DNA of 64,000 nucleotides from Myxococcales bacterium (GTDB taxonomy: Bacteria > Myxococcota_A > UBA9160 > UBA4427): contig DUBZ01000041.1 in the NCBI GenBank assembly GCA_012960035.1, forward strand, positions 43,754 to 107,753. The letters run 5' to 3'. The position numbers and the translations under genes are program-made. Positions 42,995 through 51,620 of this stretch are shown in pieces (position 1 is the stretch's first letter; each line of letters begins with the position of its first letter). The notes below the pieces were generated by a model. That model was not told the origin of the DNA. It made no database searches and was given only the letters and a program-made list of their open reading frames with translations.

Positions 42995-43606
42995 CTAGTC
43001 CGGAATTGCCATCCCCAGGGCGACGGCGGGGCGGGCTTCGATGCGCTCAAGCCATTCGCATACGCGCTTGCTTGCGAGGAGTTCTTTGCTGCCGAGGTTC
43101 TTCATGATCTGCAGCCATGGGAAGTGCATGATGTCGCCGATGCTGTAGGGGCCGGCCAAGTATTGGCGGCCGTCGCTCAGGATGGTTTCGATGACGCCGA
43201 CGAGTCGGATGACTTCGCCGCTGAAGATCTGAATCATTTCGACGTTCTTTTCGCCGTCTTTGCGAAGCGCTGCGCCGAGACGTCCGAGGTTCGGACCGAT
43301 GCCACCGGTCTGGAAGAACGCGTATTGGATCGCCTCCATCCGCTGAACCGGATCTTTCGGCAAGATGATCCCATTGGGGTCATATCTTTCGCCGAGGTGG
43401 AGCAAGATTGCACCCGATTCCCAAATCACTTGTCCATCGTCGTCGAGGACGGGAATTTTGTGGTTGGGGTTCATTGCCAAAAATTCATCTGACATCTGTT
43501 CTTCTTTGTCGAGGTGAACCCAACAAACGTCGTAGTCGAGCCCGAGTTCTTCGAGGGCGATCGAAATCTTGCGGCCGTTCGGAGTTCCCGCGGTGTAGAG
43601 AATCAT
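42995..43606 (-). CDS. Glutathione S-transferase family protein (Ure2p/YfcG-like)
   Basis: 203 aa from the ATG at 43606 (MILYTAGTPNGRKISIALEE); the much longer track start is an unconserved leader. The thioredoxin-like domain has TPNGRKISIALEELGLDYDV, the cis-Pro loop NPNHKIPVLDDD and ESGAILLHLGERY. The helical C-terminal domain has YLAGPYSIGDIMHFPWL. The Asn of TPNGRK is in the place of the catalytic Ser/Tyr, as in the YfcG/Ure2p group, which act as disulfide reductases with glutathione. The gene is alone, convergent with the oxygenase. Confidence 0.9.
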   Translation of the reverse strand: MILYTAGTPNGRKISIALEELGLDYDVCWVHLDKEEQMSDEFLAMNPNHKIPVLDDDGQVIWESGAILLHLGERYDPNGIILPKDPVQRMEAIQYAFFQTGGIGPNLGRLGAALRKDGEKNVEMIQIFSGEVIRLVGVIETILSDGRQYLAGPYSIGDIMHFPWLQIMKNLGSKELLASKRVCEWLERIEARPAVALGMAIPD

Positions 43607-43766
43607 GTTCGAGCTTCCTTGATCATGGCGGTGGGTGAGGGCGCGAGTGCGCGACACTAGCCGATCTGAAAGGCAGGCCGACGGACTCGCAGGGAGGGAA
43701 GTGCCGCGAGCGTCTTTGAAAATGGACAATGTGATAGTCTGACGCCAATGTGGACGGTGATCGTCA

Positions 43767-45665
43767 ATGTCTGGAACTGAATTCGAAGCGGGCAGGCTTC
43801 TGGAGTACGTGCTCTTCTTCGCCTTTGCGGGAGTCACGCTCCTAACCACACGCATGTACTGGCGTGGGTCCGCAGGCGGGATCATGCCGGTCAGCCTCGC
43901 GGTTCTAGGGGTCGGACTCGTTTTCGCTGCGATGTGGACCCCGCGGACTCCCACTGTCCCCGAACAACAGACGCCGGAAAAGACCGTCGAGCAGGGCTTC
44001 GTTTCTTCCGAGACCTGTCGCGCGTGTCACCCGGGACAGTACGAAAGCTGGTATGCCAGCTATCACCGCACGATGACCCAGGTTGCGAGTCCCGAATCCA
44101 TCATGGCCCCGCACGAAAATGCGTCAATGATCGGAGGCAGTCGCCGTTTTGACGTTCGCTTCGACGACGAGGGTGCCATGATCATCGACGACGTCGATCC
44201 TTGGCCGGCGTTCGTCAAGTTTCGAAAGAACAACGGCATCTTGCCCAAGGACTTCCCGCGCAAGCAAGGCGAGGTCGTGATGACGACCGGGTCTCATCAC
44301 ATGCAGCTCTACTGGGTCCCCCTCGAAGACGACGGGCTGACTCAAATGTCTTGGACTTGGCTGATTCGGGATCAACGTTGGGTGCCGGGAGAAACCGTTT
44401 ACCTCCAACCGCCAAGCGGGGGCTCTGGCATTGCCGGGACCTGGACGCTCAACTGCATCAAGTGCCACAGCACGGGTGGGCAGCCGCGAAGCGAACTTGG
44501 AAGCGAACCTCATCCCGCGGCAGATCCATGGGTGGGTGAGCTAGGGATCGCATGTGAGTCCTGCCATGGTCCCGGCGACGAGCACGTGGCAGCAAACGGA
44601 AACCCGGCAAGGCGTTACGCGTTACATCTGAGTGGCGAACCCGACGACACGATCATCAACCCCATGAACCTCGACTCGAAGCTTGCGGCAGAAGCGTGCG
44701 CGGCGTGTCACGCCGGTCGCGTAGACACGAGCTGGGACAACAATACCGGTGGCAAGTTCCGTCCCGGTGAGCGGATCGAAGGCTCGATGAAGCTGCGTAA
44801 ATTCGAATTGGTCCCGGATCATTTAAAGCCAGACTACTTTTGGGGTGACGGAACTTCCCGGGTAACCGGGCGAGAGTTTACAGGCATGTCCGCTTCCGCG
44901 TGTTATACGCGGGGCGAAATCACCTGCGCGTCCTGTCATTCGATGCACGACAGCGACCCGAACGATCAACTTGCACGCGACCGCGTTGGCGACGAGGCGT
45001 GCCTACAGTGTCATCCCCAGTACGTCGGGCGAATCTCAGAACACACCAACCACGTAGAAGATTCGCCGGGATCGCGCTGTTACAACTGCCACATGCCGAA
45101 TACGACGTATGGCATCCTGCAGCTGACGCGGAGCCACCGCATCGACATCCCGACCGCCGCGGGAACGGCAACGACGGGCAGACCCAACGCGTGCAATCTC
45201 TGTCATCTCGATCAAACCCTCGAATGGGCCGACACGCGGATCGCTCGCTGGTACGACAAGCCAAAGGCTGAGTTTGACGAGGACGGTAGAACGGTGCCCA
45301 CCGGCGCCCTGTGGCTACTCAAAGGAGACGCAGTCGATCGCGCGACCGCGTCCTGGCACTTAGGGTGGGACCCGGCGATCGCCGCGTCAAAAGCCAATAT
45401 TCAGCCACCGCTGTTGGCCCGAGGTCTCGCCGATCCGTATGCCGCCGTTCGCTATCTCGCGGAGCGATCCCTTCGCAAGTTCAGCGGATACGAAGACATC
45501 GAATACGATTTCGTAAGACCAGCGAGAGTGCAGGCGGGTGCTGTGCAAACTGTACTGGCAATTGGTCAAGCTCCGGAGAACGCGCCGCTTGACCCTCTCG
45601 AAGAAGCGCTGATCGAACGTTTGCTGCGAGAGCGCGACAATTCAGTGCGGGTCATTCGCGAATAG
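43767..45665 (+). CDS. Membrane-anchored multihaem cytochrome c (eight CXXCH) with HEAT-like tail
   Basis: 632 aa. Two N-terminal helices are followed by a periplasmic part with eight CXXCH motifs: CRACH, CIKCH, CESCH, CAACH, CASCH, CLQCH, CYNCH and CNLCH. Spacing is wide for the first four and close for the last four. The C-terminal 120 residues lack haem sites and look like HEAT-type helical pairs (LARGLADPYAAVRYLAERSL). It is likely an electron carrier or reductase of the octahaem class, but catalytic residues of nitrite or hydroxylamine enzymes cannot be assigned. It is followed by a small four-TM protein gene on the same strand. The region needs cytochrome-c maturation genes elsewhere. 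Confidence 0.9.
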   Translation: MSGTEFEAGRLLEYVLFFAFAGVTLLTTRMYWRGSAGGIMPVSLAVLGVGLVFAAMWTPRTPTVPEQQTPEKTVEQGFVSSETCRACHPGQYESWYASYHRTMTQVASPESIMAPHENASMIGGSRRFDVRFDDEGAMIIDDVDPWPAFVKFRKNNGILPKDFPRKQGEVVMTTGSHHMQLYWVPLEDDGLTQMSWTWLIRDQRWVPGETVYLQPPSGGSGIAGTWTLNCIKCHSTGGQPRSELGSEPHPAADPWVGELGIACESCHGPGDEHVAANGNPARRYALHLSGEPDDTIINPMNLDSKLAAEACAACHAGRVDTSWDNNTGGKFRPGERIEGSMKLRKFELVPDHLKPDYFWGDGTSRVTGREFTGMSASACYTRGEITCASCHSMHDSDPNDQLARDRVGDEACLQCHPQYVGRISEHTNHVEDSPGSRCYNCHMPNTTYGILQLTRSHRIDIPTAAGTATTGRPNACNLCHLDQTLEWADTRIARWYDKPKAEFDEDGRTVPTGALWLLKGDAVDRATASWHLGWDPAIAASKANIQPPLLARGLADPYAAVRYLAERSLRKFSGYEDIEYDFVRPARVQAGAVQTVLAIGQAPENAPLDPLEEALIERLLRERDNSVRVIRE

Positions 45666-45726
45666 CCGCGAATAGCCGCGTATAACCGGGGCCGCCTCGA
45701 TGGCGTGCCCGCGTGAAAGGCATCCA

Positions 45727-46170
45727 ATGAATTCGACAGGCGATCCTTTGGTAGGGCGGCACTTGCGCGTGGGGTGGTGGGGCTTGCTTCTATTTCTGAC
45801 CATGGGAGGCGGGCTCGAAATACTTCATGGATTGAAGCTCGGATTTTACGTCGACGTTGCGAGCGATACGCGAAGACTTCTTTGGACTCTCGCCCATGCC
45901 CACGGATCGCTCCTGGCAATGATTCACATTGGTTTCGCCACAACGCTTTCGCTCGCACCAAACTGGTCGGGAAGCCGCCGAGACAACGCGTCGCGCAATT
46001 TGATCTTGTCGCTGTTCTTGATTCCCGGCGGTTTCTTTTTGGGCGGCCTGTTTATACACCGGGGTGATCCAGGCCTCGGGATCTTCCTGCTTCCAATCGG
46101 CTTCGCGTTTCTCTTCCTCGCCGTTTGGCGAACCGCGCAGGCGATGTCGGCGCAGGGCCACGAGCAATAA
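45727..46170 (+). CDS. Four-helix membrane protein next to the cytochrome
   Basis: 147 aa from the ATG at 45727 (MNSTGDPLVG). Four helices: LLLFLTMGGGLEILHG, AHAHGSLLAMIHIGFAT, ILSLFLIPGGFFLGGLFI and GIFLLPIGFAFLFLAVWR. The His-rich second helix (AHAHGS, MIHIG) could hold a haem or metal. It lies 61 bp behind the octahaem cytochrome, so it may serve as its membrane partner. The family is not named to my knowledge. Confidence 0.7.
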   Translation: MNSTGDPLVGRHLRVGWWGLLLFLTMGGGLEILHGLKLGFYVDVASDTRRLLWTLAHAHGSLLAMIHIGFATTLSLAPNWSGSRRDNASRNLILSLFLIPGGFFLGGLFIHRGDPGLGIFLLPIGFAFLFLAVWRTAQAMSAQGHEQ

Positions 46171-46173
46171 CGC

Positions 46174-46555
46174 GTGACTCGACGGGAATGGCTGCCGGTC
46201 GCGATCTAGACCGCCGTCGCGGCATTTGCGCTCGCGCTACATATCTTTCCCATGACACAGGGCAGTGATGCGCACTACGCCTACGGCGACAGCGCGTATT
46301 TGCTTTGGAGCTTTTGGTGGACTGATCACGCGCTGCGAAATGGAAGAACGCTTTCTTCACCAACTACGTGTTTCATCCCACGAGCACCCGTATTCGCTCT
46401 CACCTGCAGCCTGCTGTCGATTCCGATCCAGCACATCATCCCATCAACCAACGCCTCGGTGCGACGTTTCGCGATGAAGGTATGTTCTTCGTCGCCGAGT
46501 TCCCGATGCAGAAGTCGAACCCCGGCGGTTCCGCCGCTAGAACTCGATCGGGTAA
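46174..46555 (+). pseudogene. Dead GT-C-type membrane protein gene with an amber stop and frameshifts
   Basis: A GTG at 46174 opens VTRREWLPVAI and hits TAG at 46207. The same frame goes on with AFALALHIFPMTQGSDAHYAYG and GDSAYLLWSFWWTDHALRNG, a normal N-terminus for a GT-C-like membrane protein. After NGRT the frame slips; the next frame gives FFTNYVFHPTSTRIRSH, the expected follow-on. Another slip gives VFALTCSLLSIPIQHII. The rest of the gene (some 400 residues) is gone, and the end runs into the 3' end of the minus-strand gene at 46537. Confidence 0.75.
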
Positions 46556-47844
46556 CTAAGCTCGTGCACGGCGGCGGCTTCGCCCTCGATCTCGAAACCC
46601 GCATCCATCGTACCTTTGGCACCGGTGGAATAGACGAGCTTGTGTGCACGGGAATAGCGGATCGGCTTACCGCCGAATGAATCCGTCGGAATCGATTCGA
46701 GGTAGGCCGGAACCAAATCGTTCAGATCTTCGGGGAGGCGATTGTTGTCCTGTTGATAGGCCCGAAGTGCGATCAAGGTCTGGGTTGCGGCGAGGGCGGT
46801 GTCTTCGGCGCAACGCTTGATGAAAAAATCGCGGTAGTCGGGGGTCGCGATGTCGAGTGCGACTTCCGAGTCGTCGGCGCCCGGTCCTTCAAACGTGGGG
46901 GCCGACGTGTCCCCTTGGTCTTCCGGGAACGGGATCGACGTCATGTCAGAACAGTCGAGCTCACTCGCGCGTTGGTACGTCCGCGTCACGGCTGCAAAGG
47001 CTTCAAGAGTGCGTGCGGTTTCGCTACGGAGTGCGGCGATGTCGAGCAGCGTGAATTCGGGCGCCTTCACGGAACCTTCTCCGTTGCGGAAATCATGTTC
47101 GGCGCGTTCGGCGATCCATCCCAAGAGCGCCTTCCACTGCTGATATTCGACGGCCCACATTCGCTTCCAGGCCGAAGGGTCACTTCGAAAGGAGGGGAGT
47201 GTTTCGACCCAATGTTTGGCTTGTTCGTTTTCCAACGGCGCGAAGGACGCGAGTCGGCGCAGGGTTTCGAGCCCCATCGACCGGTACCTCACACTTAACA
47301 TCGTGGTCGTGAGTGCGGCGTGGTTTGCTCCCTCGATCCGCTGCGCGAAGCGAAGGATGTCGACGGCGCTATTGAAGGCGCCGTCCCAGTCTCCAGTTCG
47401 TGCAAGGTAGAGAGACTCGAATCGCAGGAGTTCGATGAGAGATTCCGTTTCGATCGGAATCTCGGGTACGACGTCAAATTCGTCGGCGGACAGTTCGGGG
47501 AGTCGAAAGTGGGGCGCCTCGAGCGCGCGTCGCAAGCGTGCGAGAGCTTCGCGATTCGCATCGAGCAACGACGCCATGTCGCCCGTCGAAATGTCGCCAC
47601 CTCGCCACACGGCTTCGGCGAGCAATCGATCGTCGTCGTCGACCTCGCAGACTTTCACCGCAGCAAGCAAGTGTGTGAGTCCGTCTTCTGGTGCTGCGAC
47701 GTTCTGATGAGTCACGGAAAGGTCGGCATCATCCGGACCGCCGGCGGGATCGCGGCGGGTTGAGACGTAGTCGGGGAGGCACAGCGCAATGAGCAGTGTG
47801 CACACCATTCCGATCCATAAAACCCGCTGTCGCATTTTCAGCAC
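46537..47844 (-). CDS. Secreted/anchored hypothetical protein with pseudopilin-like C-terminal block
   Basis: 435 aa, starting MLKMRQRVLWIGMV; a second start at 47835 would drop three residues. One N-terminal helix acts as signal or anchor. A long alpha-helical middle follows, then an acidic linker. The last 90 residues have LIALRAYQQDNNRLPEDLND, LVPAYLESIPTDSFGGKPI and YSRAHKLVYSTG, a block found at the end of many planctomycete- and deltaproteobacterial-type proteins that resembles type II secretion pseudopilins. No function is assigned. It overlaps the pseudogene from the other strand by some 20 bases. Confidence 0.75.
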   Translation of the reverse strand: MLKMRQRVLWIGMVCTLLIALCLPDYVSTRRDPAGGPDDADLSVTHQNVAAPEDGLTHLLAAVKVCEVDDDDRLLAEAVWRGGDISTGDMASLLDANREALARLRRALEAPHFRLPELSADEFDVVPEIPIETESLIELLRFESLYLARTGDWDGAFNSAVDILRFAQRIEGANHAALTTTMLSVRYRSMGLETLRRLASFAPLENEQAKHWVETLPSFRSDPSAWKRMWAVEYQQWKALLGWIAERAEHDFRNGEGSVKAPEFTLLDIAALRSETARTLEAFAAVTRTYQRASELDCSDMTSIPFPEDQGDTSAPTFEGPGADDSEVALDIATPDYRDFFIKRCAEDTALAATQTLIALRAYQQDNNRLPEDLNDLVPAYLESIPTDSFGGKPIRYSRAHKLVYSTGAKGTMDAGFEIEGEAAAVHELSYPIEF

Positions 47845-47956
47845 CCACCGGGCGTTGAGTGCCCCCGAATAGCATCGGCACCCCGCAGTGCTGCCTAGAG
47901 CCGGGATTACCTGAATCGTGACCGAAGTCGGTTACGTGCCGCTATCCTGTGCCGCG

Positions 47957-48739
47957 ATGACGGCCAAGGCGGTAGACACGACAACATCTAAAACCCCGCA
48001 AACCCCGCGCAAGCAGTTGCGCAGTGCAGAAGAAATCGGCCTCGCGCTTGATCGTGGTGCGCCGGTTCACTTCGTGCTGTGCCTCGAAGGGGCATGTGAC
48101 CCGGCGGTTGAACGAGTGGTTGAACGTGCCGCCGAGATGGGAATCTCGGTTCGTCGCGTGGCCGAACGACAGTTGCGCAGGTTGTTGCCGCACGGCACCC
48201 AGAGCCAAGTGCTCGCCCTCGAGGGGCCGGGGCCGGGTGCGAGCCTGGCCGAAGTCATGCAGCGCCCCGAGGTGGTGTGGATGCTGGTGGGATGCGGGTA
48301 CCCAGGCAATGTCGGGTATGCGATTCGCAGTGCCGAAGTTTCCGGGGCCGCCGGGATCGTCGTCGCGTCAGATTTCGACCGCACCGAACGACGGGATTGT
48401 CTGCGTTACGGCATGCGGGTCGATCGTTTCTTTCCGGTTCATTTTGCCGATGCGGCTGAGTCGTTGGCGTTGTCGCGGACGGCTGGGCGTACCGTGGTCG
48501 CGGTGGAAGATGTCGGGAACGACGCACCGTGGCAGGTTGATCTGTCCGGCCCATTGCTCATCGTGATCGGTGGCGAGGAGGCGGGCATTCCGAAGAGCGT
48601 GCTCGCCGAAGCAGATTACGTTGTTCGTGTACCGATGAATGGCTTTTTGCCGTCGTTCAACTTGCAAGCCGCGATGGCGATCGTGATGGGTGAGCGGCTG
48701 CGGCAGACACAACCGACAACCAACACATCGAGTGACTAG
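47957..48739 (+). CDS. SpoU/TrmH-family RNA methyltransferase (second copy)
   Basis: 260 aa from the ATG at 47957, or 273 aa from a GTG at 47918; no strong ribosome site marks either. The N-terminal part has FVLCLEGACDPAVERVVERAAEMG. The SPOUT core has LVGCGYPGNVGYAIRSAEVS, GGEEAGIPKSVL and VPMNGFLPSFNLQAAMAIVMGERL. The SAM-knot motifs are intact. It is diverged from the paralogue at 31109. The target RNA is unknown. Confidence 0.85.
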   Translation: MTAKAVDTTTSKTPQTPRKQLRSAEEIGLALDRGAPVHFVLCLEGACDPAVERVVERAAEMGISVRRVAERQLRRLLPHGTQSQVLALEGPGPGASLAEVMQRPEVVWMLVGCGYPGNVGYAIRSAEVSGAAGIVVASDFDRTERRDCLRYGMRVDRFFPVHFADAAESLALSRTAGRTVVAVEDVGNDAPWQVDLSGPLLIVIGGEEAGIPKSVLAEADYVVRVPMNGFLPSFNLQAAMAIVMGERLRQTQPTTNTSSD

Positions 48740-48772
48740 GAATCAGCAGAACCTTTGATTGCTGCTGCCGCT

Positions 48773-49783
48773 CTAGATCTCACGAATGGCAGGGATCAGG
48801 TCGGCAATTTCTTGGGCGTCAATGCCGTAAGGCACGAGGCTCACTCGGTCGACGGACGTTCCGTAGCGTTGGCGTAGTTTTTCGGGGATCTCTTCGACGG
48901 GGCCAACGAGGGCGATCTGCTCGAGCAAGTCGTCGTTGATCAGCGCCGGCATGTCCGCCCATCCGCCTTGCTTCGTCAGACGATTGAGTTCGGTTTGCAG
49001 TTCACCTTGGCCCACACTTTCGAGAACGCCGCGGTATGCGGGGGTCGAGCCGTAAAACGAAATCTGCGCCTTGGCGCCTCGCTTCGCTTGTTTGATAGCA
49101 GCGTCATCTTTACCACTCACCACAATGACCTGGGCCGAAATTTCGAACTCACTTCGCGGACGGCCCGAACTTTCGATGCCCGTAGTGAGCGACGGCATGG
49201 TCGTCTCGGCGAGAAACTCTTCGGTGTGGAACGGGTGCAGGAAGTACCCGTCCGCGACTTCGCCCGCGACCCGGGTCATGATCGGCCCGACACCCGCGAG
49301 AAAGATGGGCGGCGTGCCGTGCGGGTTCGGACCTGGATTGAAGAAGGGCGCCATCAACGTGTGGGTATAGAATTCGCCGCGATGGTCGAGCTTGTCGCCG
49401 GTTTCAAAGGTGTGCCAGATCGCGCGAATCGCGCTGATCATTTCCTTCATGCGTGCTGCAGGTTTCGACCACGGCATGCTGAAGCGACGTTCGATATGGG
49501 GCTTGATCTGTGAGCCGAGTCCGAGGATGAAGCGACCCTTCGAGTGAAGCTGAAGGTCGTAGCCGAGATTCGCAAGCGTCATCGGGTTGCGCGCGAACGC
49601 GACCGCGATTGCTGTAATGAGTTCGATGCGCTCGCTGCGTTCGGCCATCACGCAGATAGGAAGGAAGGGGTCATGGCGACCTTCGAAGATGAATGCGCCG
49701 TCGTAGCCTTGGTTCTCGAGGGAAACGCTTGCCGGGCCCGCATCGCGCGGGTCTTCGACCATCACTGCGCCGTCAACTTTCAT
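48773..49783 (-). CDS. LLM-class F420-dependent oxidoreductase, MSMEG_2256-type
   Basis: 336 aa. Luciferase-like barrel with MKVDGAVMVEDPRDAG at the start. AENQGYDGAFIFEGRHDPFLP-type wording (here LENQGYDGAFIFEGRHDPF) comes next, then ITAIAVAFARNPMTLANLGYDLQ and GRFILGLGSQIKPHIERRF. PIFLAGVGPIMTRVAGEVADGYF lies in the second half. The last three are hallmarks of the TIGR03617-type LLM group from mycobacteria. It is divergent from the acyl-CoA ligase/thiolase/DUF35 operon, which suggests a shared catabolic role. Cofactor and substrate are inferred only. Confidence 0.9.
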   Translation of the reverse strand: MKVDGAVMVEDPRDAGPASVSLENQGYDGAFIFEGRHDPFLPICVMAERSERIELITAIAVAFARNPMTLANLGYDLQLHSKGRFILGLGSQIKPHIERRFSMPWSKPAARMKEMISAIRAIWHTFETGDKLDHRGEFYTHTLMAPFFNPGPNPHGTPPIFLAGVGPIMTRVAGEVADGYFLHPFHTEEFLAETTMPSLTTGIESSGRPRSEFEISAQVIVVSGKDDAAIKQAKRGAKAQISFYGSTPAYRGVLESVGQGELQTELNRLTKQGGWADMPALINDDLLEQIALVGPVEEIPEKLRQRYGTSVDRVSLVPYGIDAQEIADLIPAIREI

Positions 49784-50024
49784 GGGAACCTCCTAGTTTG
49801 GGGCAAATCATCCTATGGCATTGGGTTCCGGTTCGCTTGAGGTTCCTGCGAACAAGAAGCTTTGCGGTATGGTCAATCGACTCGCGTTTTTGTGCGCGGG
49901 TCGCGCCGCAAACCATGTCGGTCTGGGCCGTTTATTCCTCGCATGTTGTACGCGCCGGAAATACGCGGCGCCGGCGCGCGAGGCAATCCGTGTTCGTGGT
50001 CTAAGTGAGTGCTCCGAGGTAGTG

Positions 50025-51620
50025 GTGTCCAACAAGGCGACGATTTCGCAATGTGTTTCGAACCTGGCAGTAACCCAGGGCGATGCGCGCGCGTTTTCGA
50101 CTTCCGAGGGCTCCGTTAGCTGGCGTGCTTATGACGAGGCCGCGAATGAACTTGCGCGCGCATTGGTCCACCTCGGTGTTGGTGTGGGAGACCGCGTTGG
50201 CGTGTTGCTCCCCGACGGCCCCGGTGTGCATGTCGCTTTCCTTGCGATCGAACGCGCGGGGGCGGTGATCGTCGGAGCGGGCGCGCGTTCGGGTGTCAAA
50301 GAGCTTGTGCACTTGTTCGGACTTACCCAGTGCACGGTCTTGATTAGCGCGGCCGAGCATCAGGGCCTTGGCGCAGTTGCATTGCGAGCGGAGCTCGCTG
50401 AAGCGGACGTTTCGCTAACCCTTCATTTGATCGTCGACTCTGAATCGGGCCGTCAGTCCGAGCCCCTTTCAGAGACTGCGGGCATGGATGAAGAGGACGC
50501 GGCGGCGAGGCGTCACGATCCCGACGATATCTGGCTCTTGAACTCGACTTCGGGCACGACGGGGATGCCCAAGTGCGTCGTGCATGACCAGTCGCGCTGG
50601 TTTGTCTTCCACGACTTTGCGGTCGAAGCGGGCCAGCTCGATCAGAACGACGTGTTCATGAGTGTCGTGCCGGCGCCGTTCGGCTTCGGAATCTGGACGG
50701 CCCACGTGACTCCGGTCTTGCTCGGCGTTCCGACGGTCTTGATGACAGGCTTCGACGCAGATGCCGCCCTGGACTTGATTGAACAACATCGGGTTACGGT
50801 CCTCGCGGCCGTATCGACGCAATTCATCATGATGTTGAACAGCGCGAAAATCGACTCTTGCGACCTGTCGTCGTTGCGGGTCTTGTTTACCGGCGGCGAA
50901 GCTGTTCCCCGTGATCGCGCGTCGGTGTTTGAAGAGAAGACCGGGGCCAAGGTGTTGCAGTTCTACGGCTCGAACGAAGTGGGTGCGGTGAGCCGTACGA
51001 CGCTTGACGATTCGAGTGACCGGCGTTGGACTACGGCGGGGCGCGTGATCAAAGAAATGAAAGTGCGCTTGTTTGACGAACAAGGTGCGGACGTCACGCA
51101 TACCGGCCGTGGGCAGCCTGGCTGTCTGGGCCCGACGCTGAGTCAAGGGTACTACGGGGACCCGCAGGCGAACGCAAAGCTATATCGCGACGACGGTTGG
51201 ATGATGCTCGGGGACATCGTCACCATCGACGATGAAGGCTACTTGACCGTGGTTGGACGTACGGATGACTTCATTATCCGCGGCGGCAAAAACATCAGCG
51301 CCGCTGCCGTCGAAGAACAAGTTGGCACCCATCCGCGGGTCGCGCATGTCGGAGTCGTTGCGATGCCAGACCCCGTGTTCGGCGAGCGGGTTTGTGCATT
51401 CGTTGAATTGGACGGAAGGTCCGCGCTTGATTTGAATACGCTCTGCGCTTACTTGCGGGAACACGGGACGTCGAAGGAATACCTCCCGGAGCATTTGGTT
51501 GTACTAGACGCCTTGCCTCGGGCCGCGGGTGGGAAAATTGCAAAGGCCGAGCTTTGTTCACACGTTGCTGCGCTGAGCAATAAACTGGATTCAGCAACCT
51601 GCACTCAAGGAAAAGATTGA
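50025..51620 (+). CDS. AMP-forming acyl-CoA ligase (second)
   Basis: 531 aa from the GTG at 50025 behind GAGG; the track runs to 49815 but that leader is not family-like. Motifs are LLNSTSGTTGMPKCVVHDQ (P-loop), FYGSNEVGAVSRTTLDD, and GWMMLGDIVTIDDEGYLTVVGRTDDFIIRGGKNIS. The C-terminal end, LPRAAGGKIAKAEL, has the catalytic Lys. It makes acyl-CoA from a carboxylic acid. Its stop is directly followed by the ATG of the thiolase-like gene (TGAATG), then DUF35, so it is the first gene of a three-gene operon. Confidence 0.92.
   Translation: MSNKATISQCVSNLAVTQGDARAFSTSEGSVSWRAYDEAANELARALVHLGVGVGDRVGVLLPDGPGVHVAFLAIERAGAVIVGAGARSGVKELVHLFGLTQCTVLISAAEHQGLGAVALRAELAEADVSLTLHLIVDSESGRQSEPLSETAGMDEEDAAARRHDPDDIWLLNSTSGTTGMPKCVVHDQSRWFVFHDFAVEAGQLDQNDVFMSVVPAPFGFGIWTAHVTPVLLGVPTVLMTGFDADAALDLIEQHRVTVLAAVSTQFIMMLNSAKIDSCDLSSLRVLFTGGEAVPRDRASVFEEKTGAKVLQFYGSNEVGAVSRTTLDDSSDRRWTTAGRVIKEMKVRLFDEQGADVTHTGRGQPGCLGPTLSQGYYGDPQANAKLYRDDGWMMLGDIVTIDDEGYLTVVGRTDDFIIRGGKNISAAAVEEQVGTHPRVAHVGVVAMPDPVFGERVCAFVELDGRSALDLNTLCAYLREHGTSKEYLPEHLVVLDALPRAAGGKIAKAELCSHVAALSNKLDSATCTQGKD

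Noticed and set aside
45661-45680. Two copies of AATAGCCGCG behind the cytochrome gene
   Set aside because: A single 10-bp tandem duplication at the stop codon; too short to mean more than local slippage.
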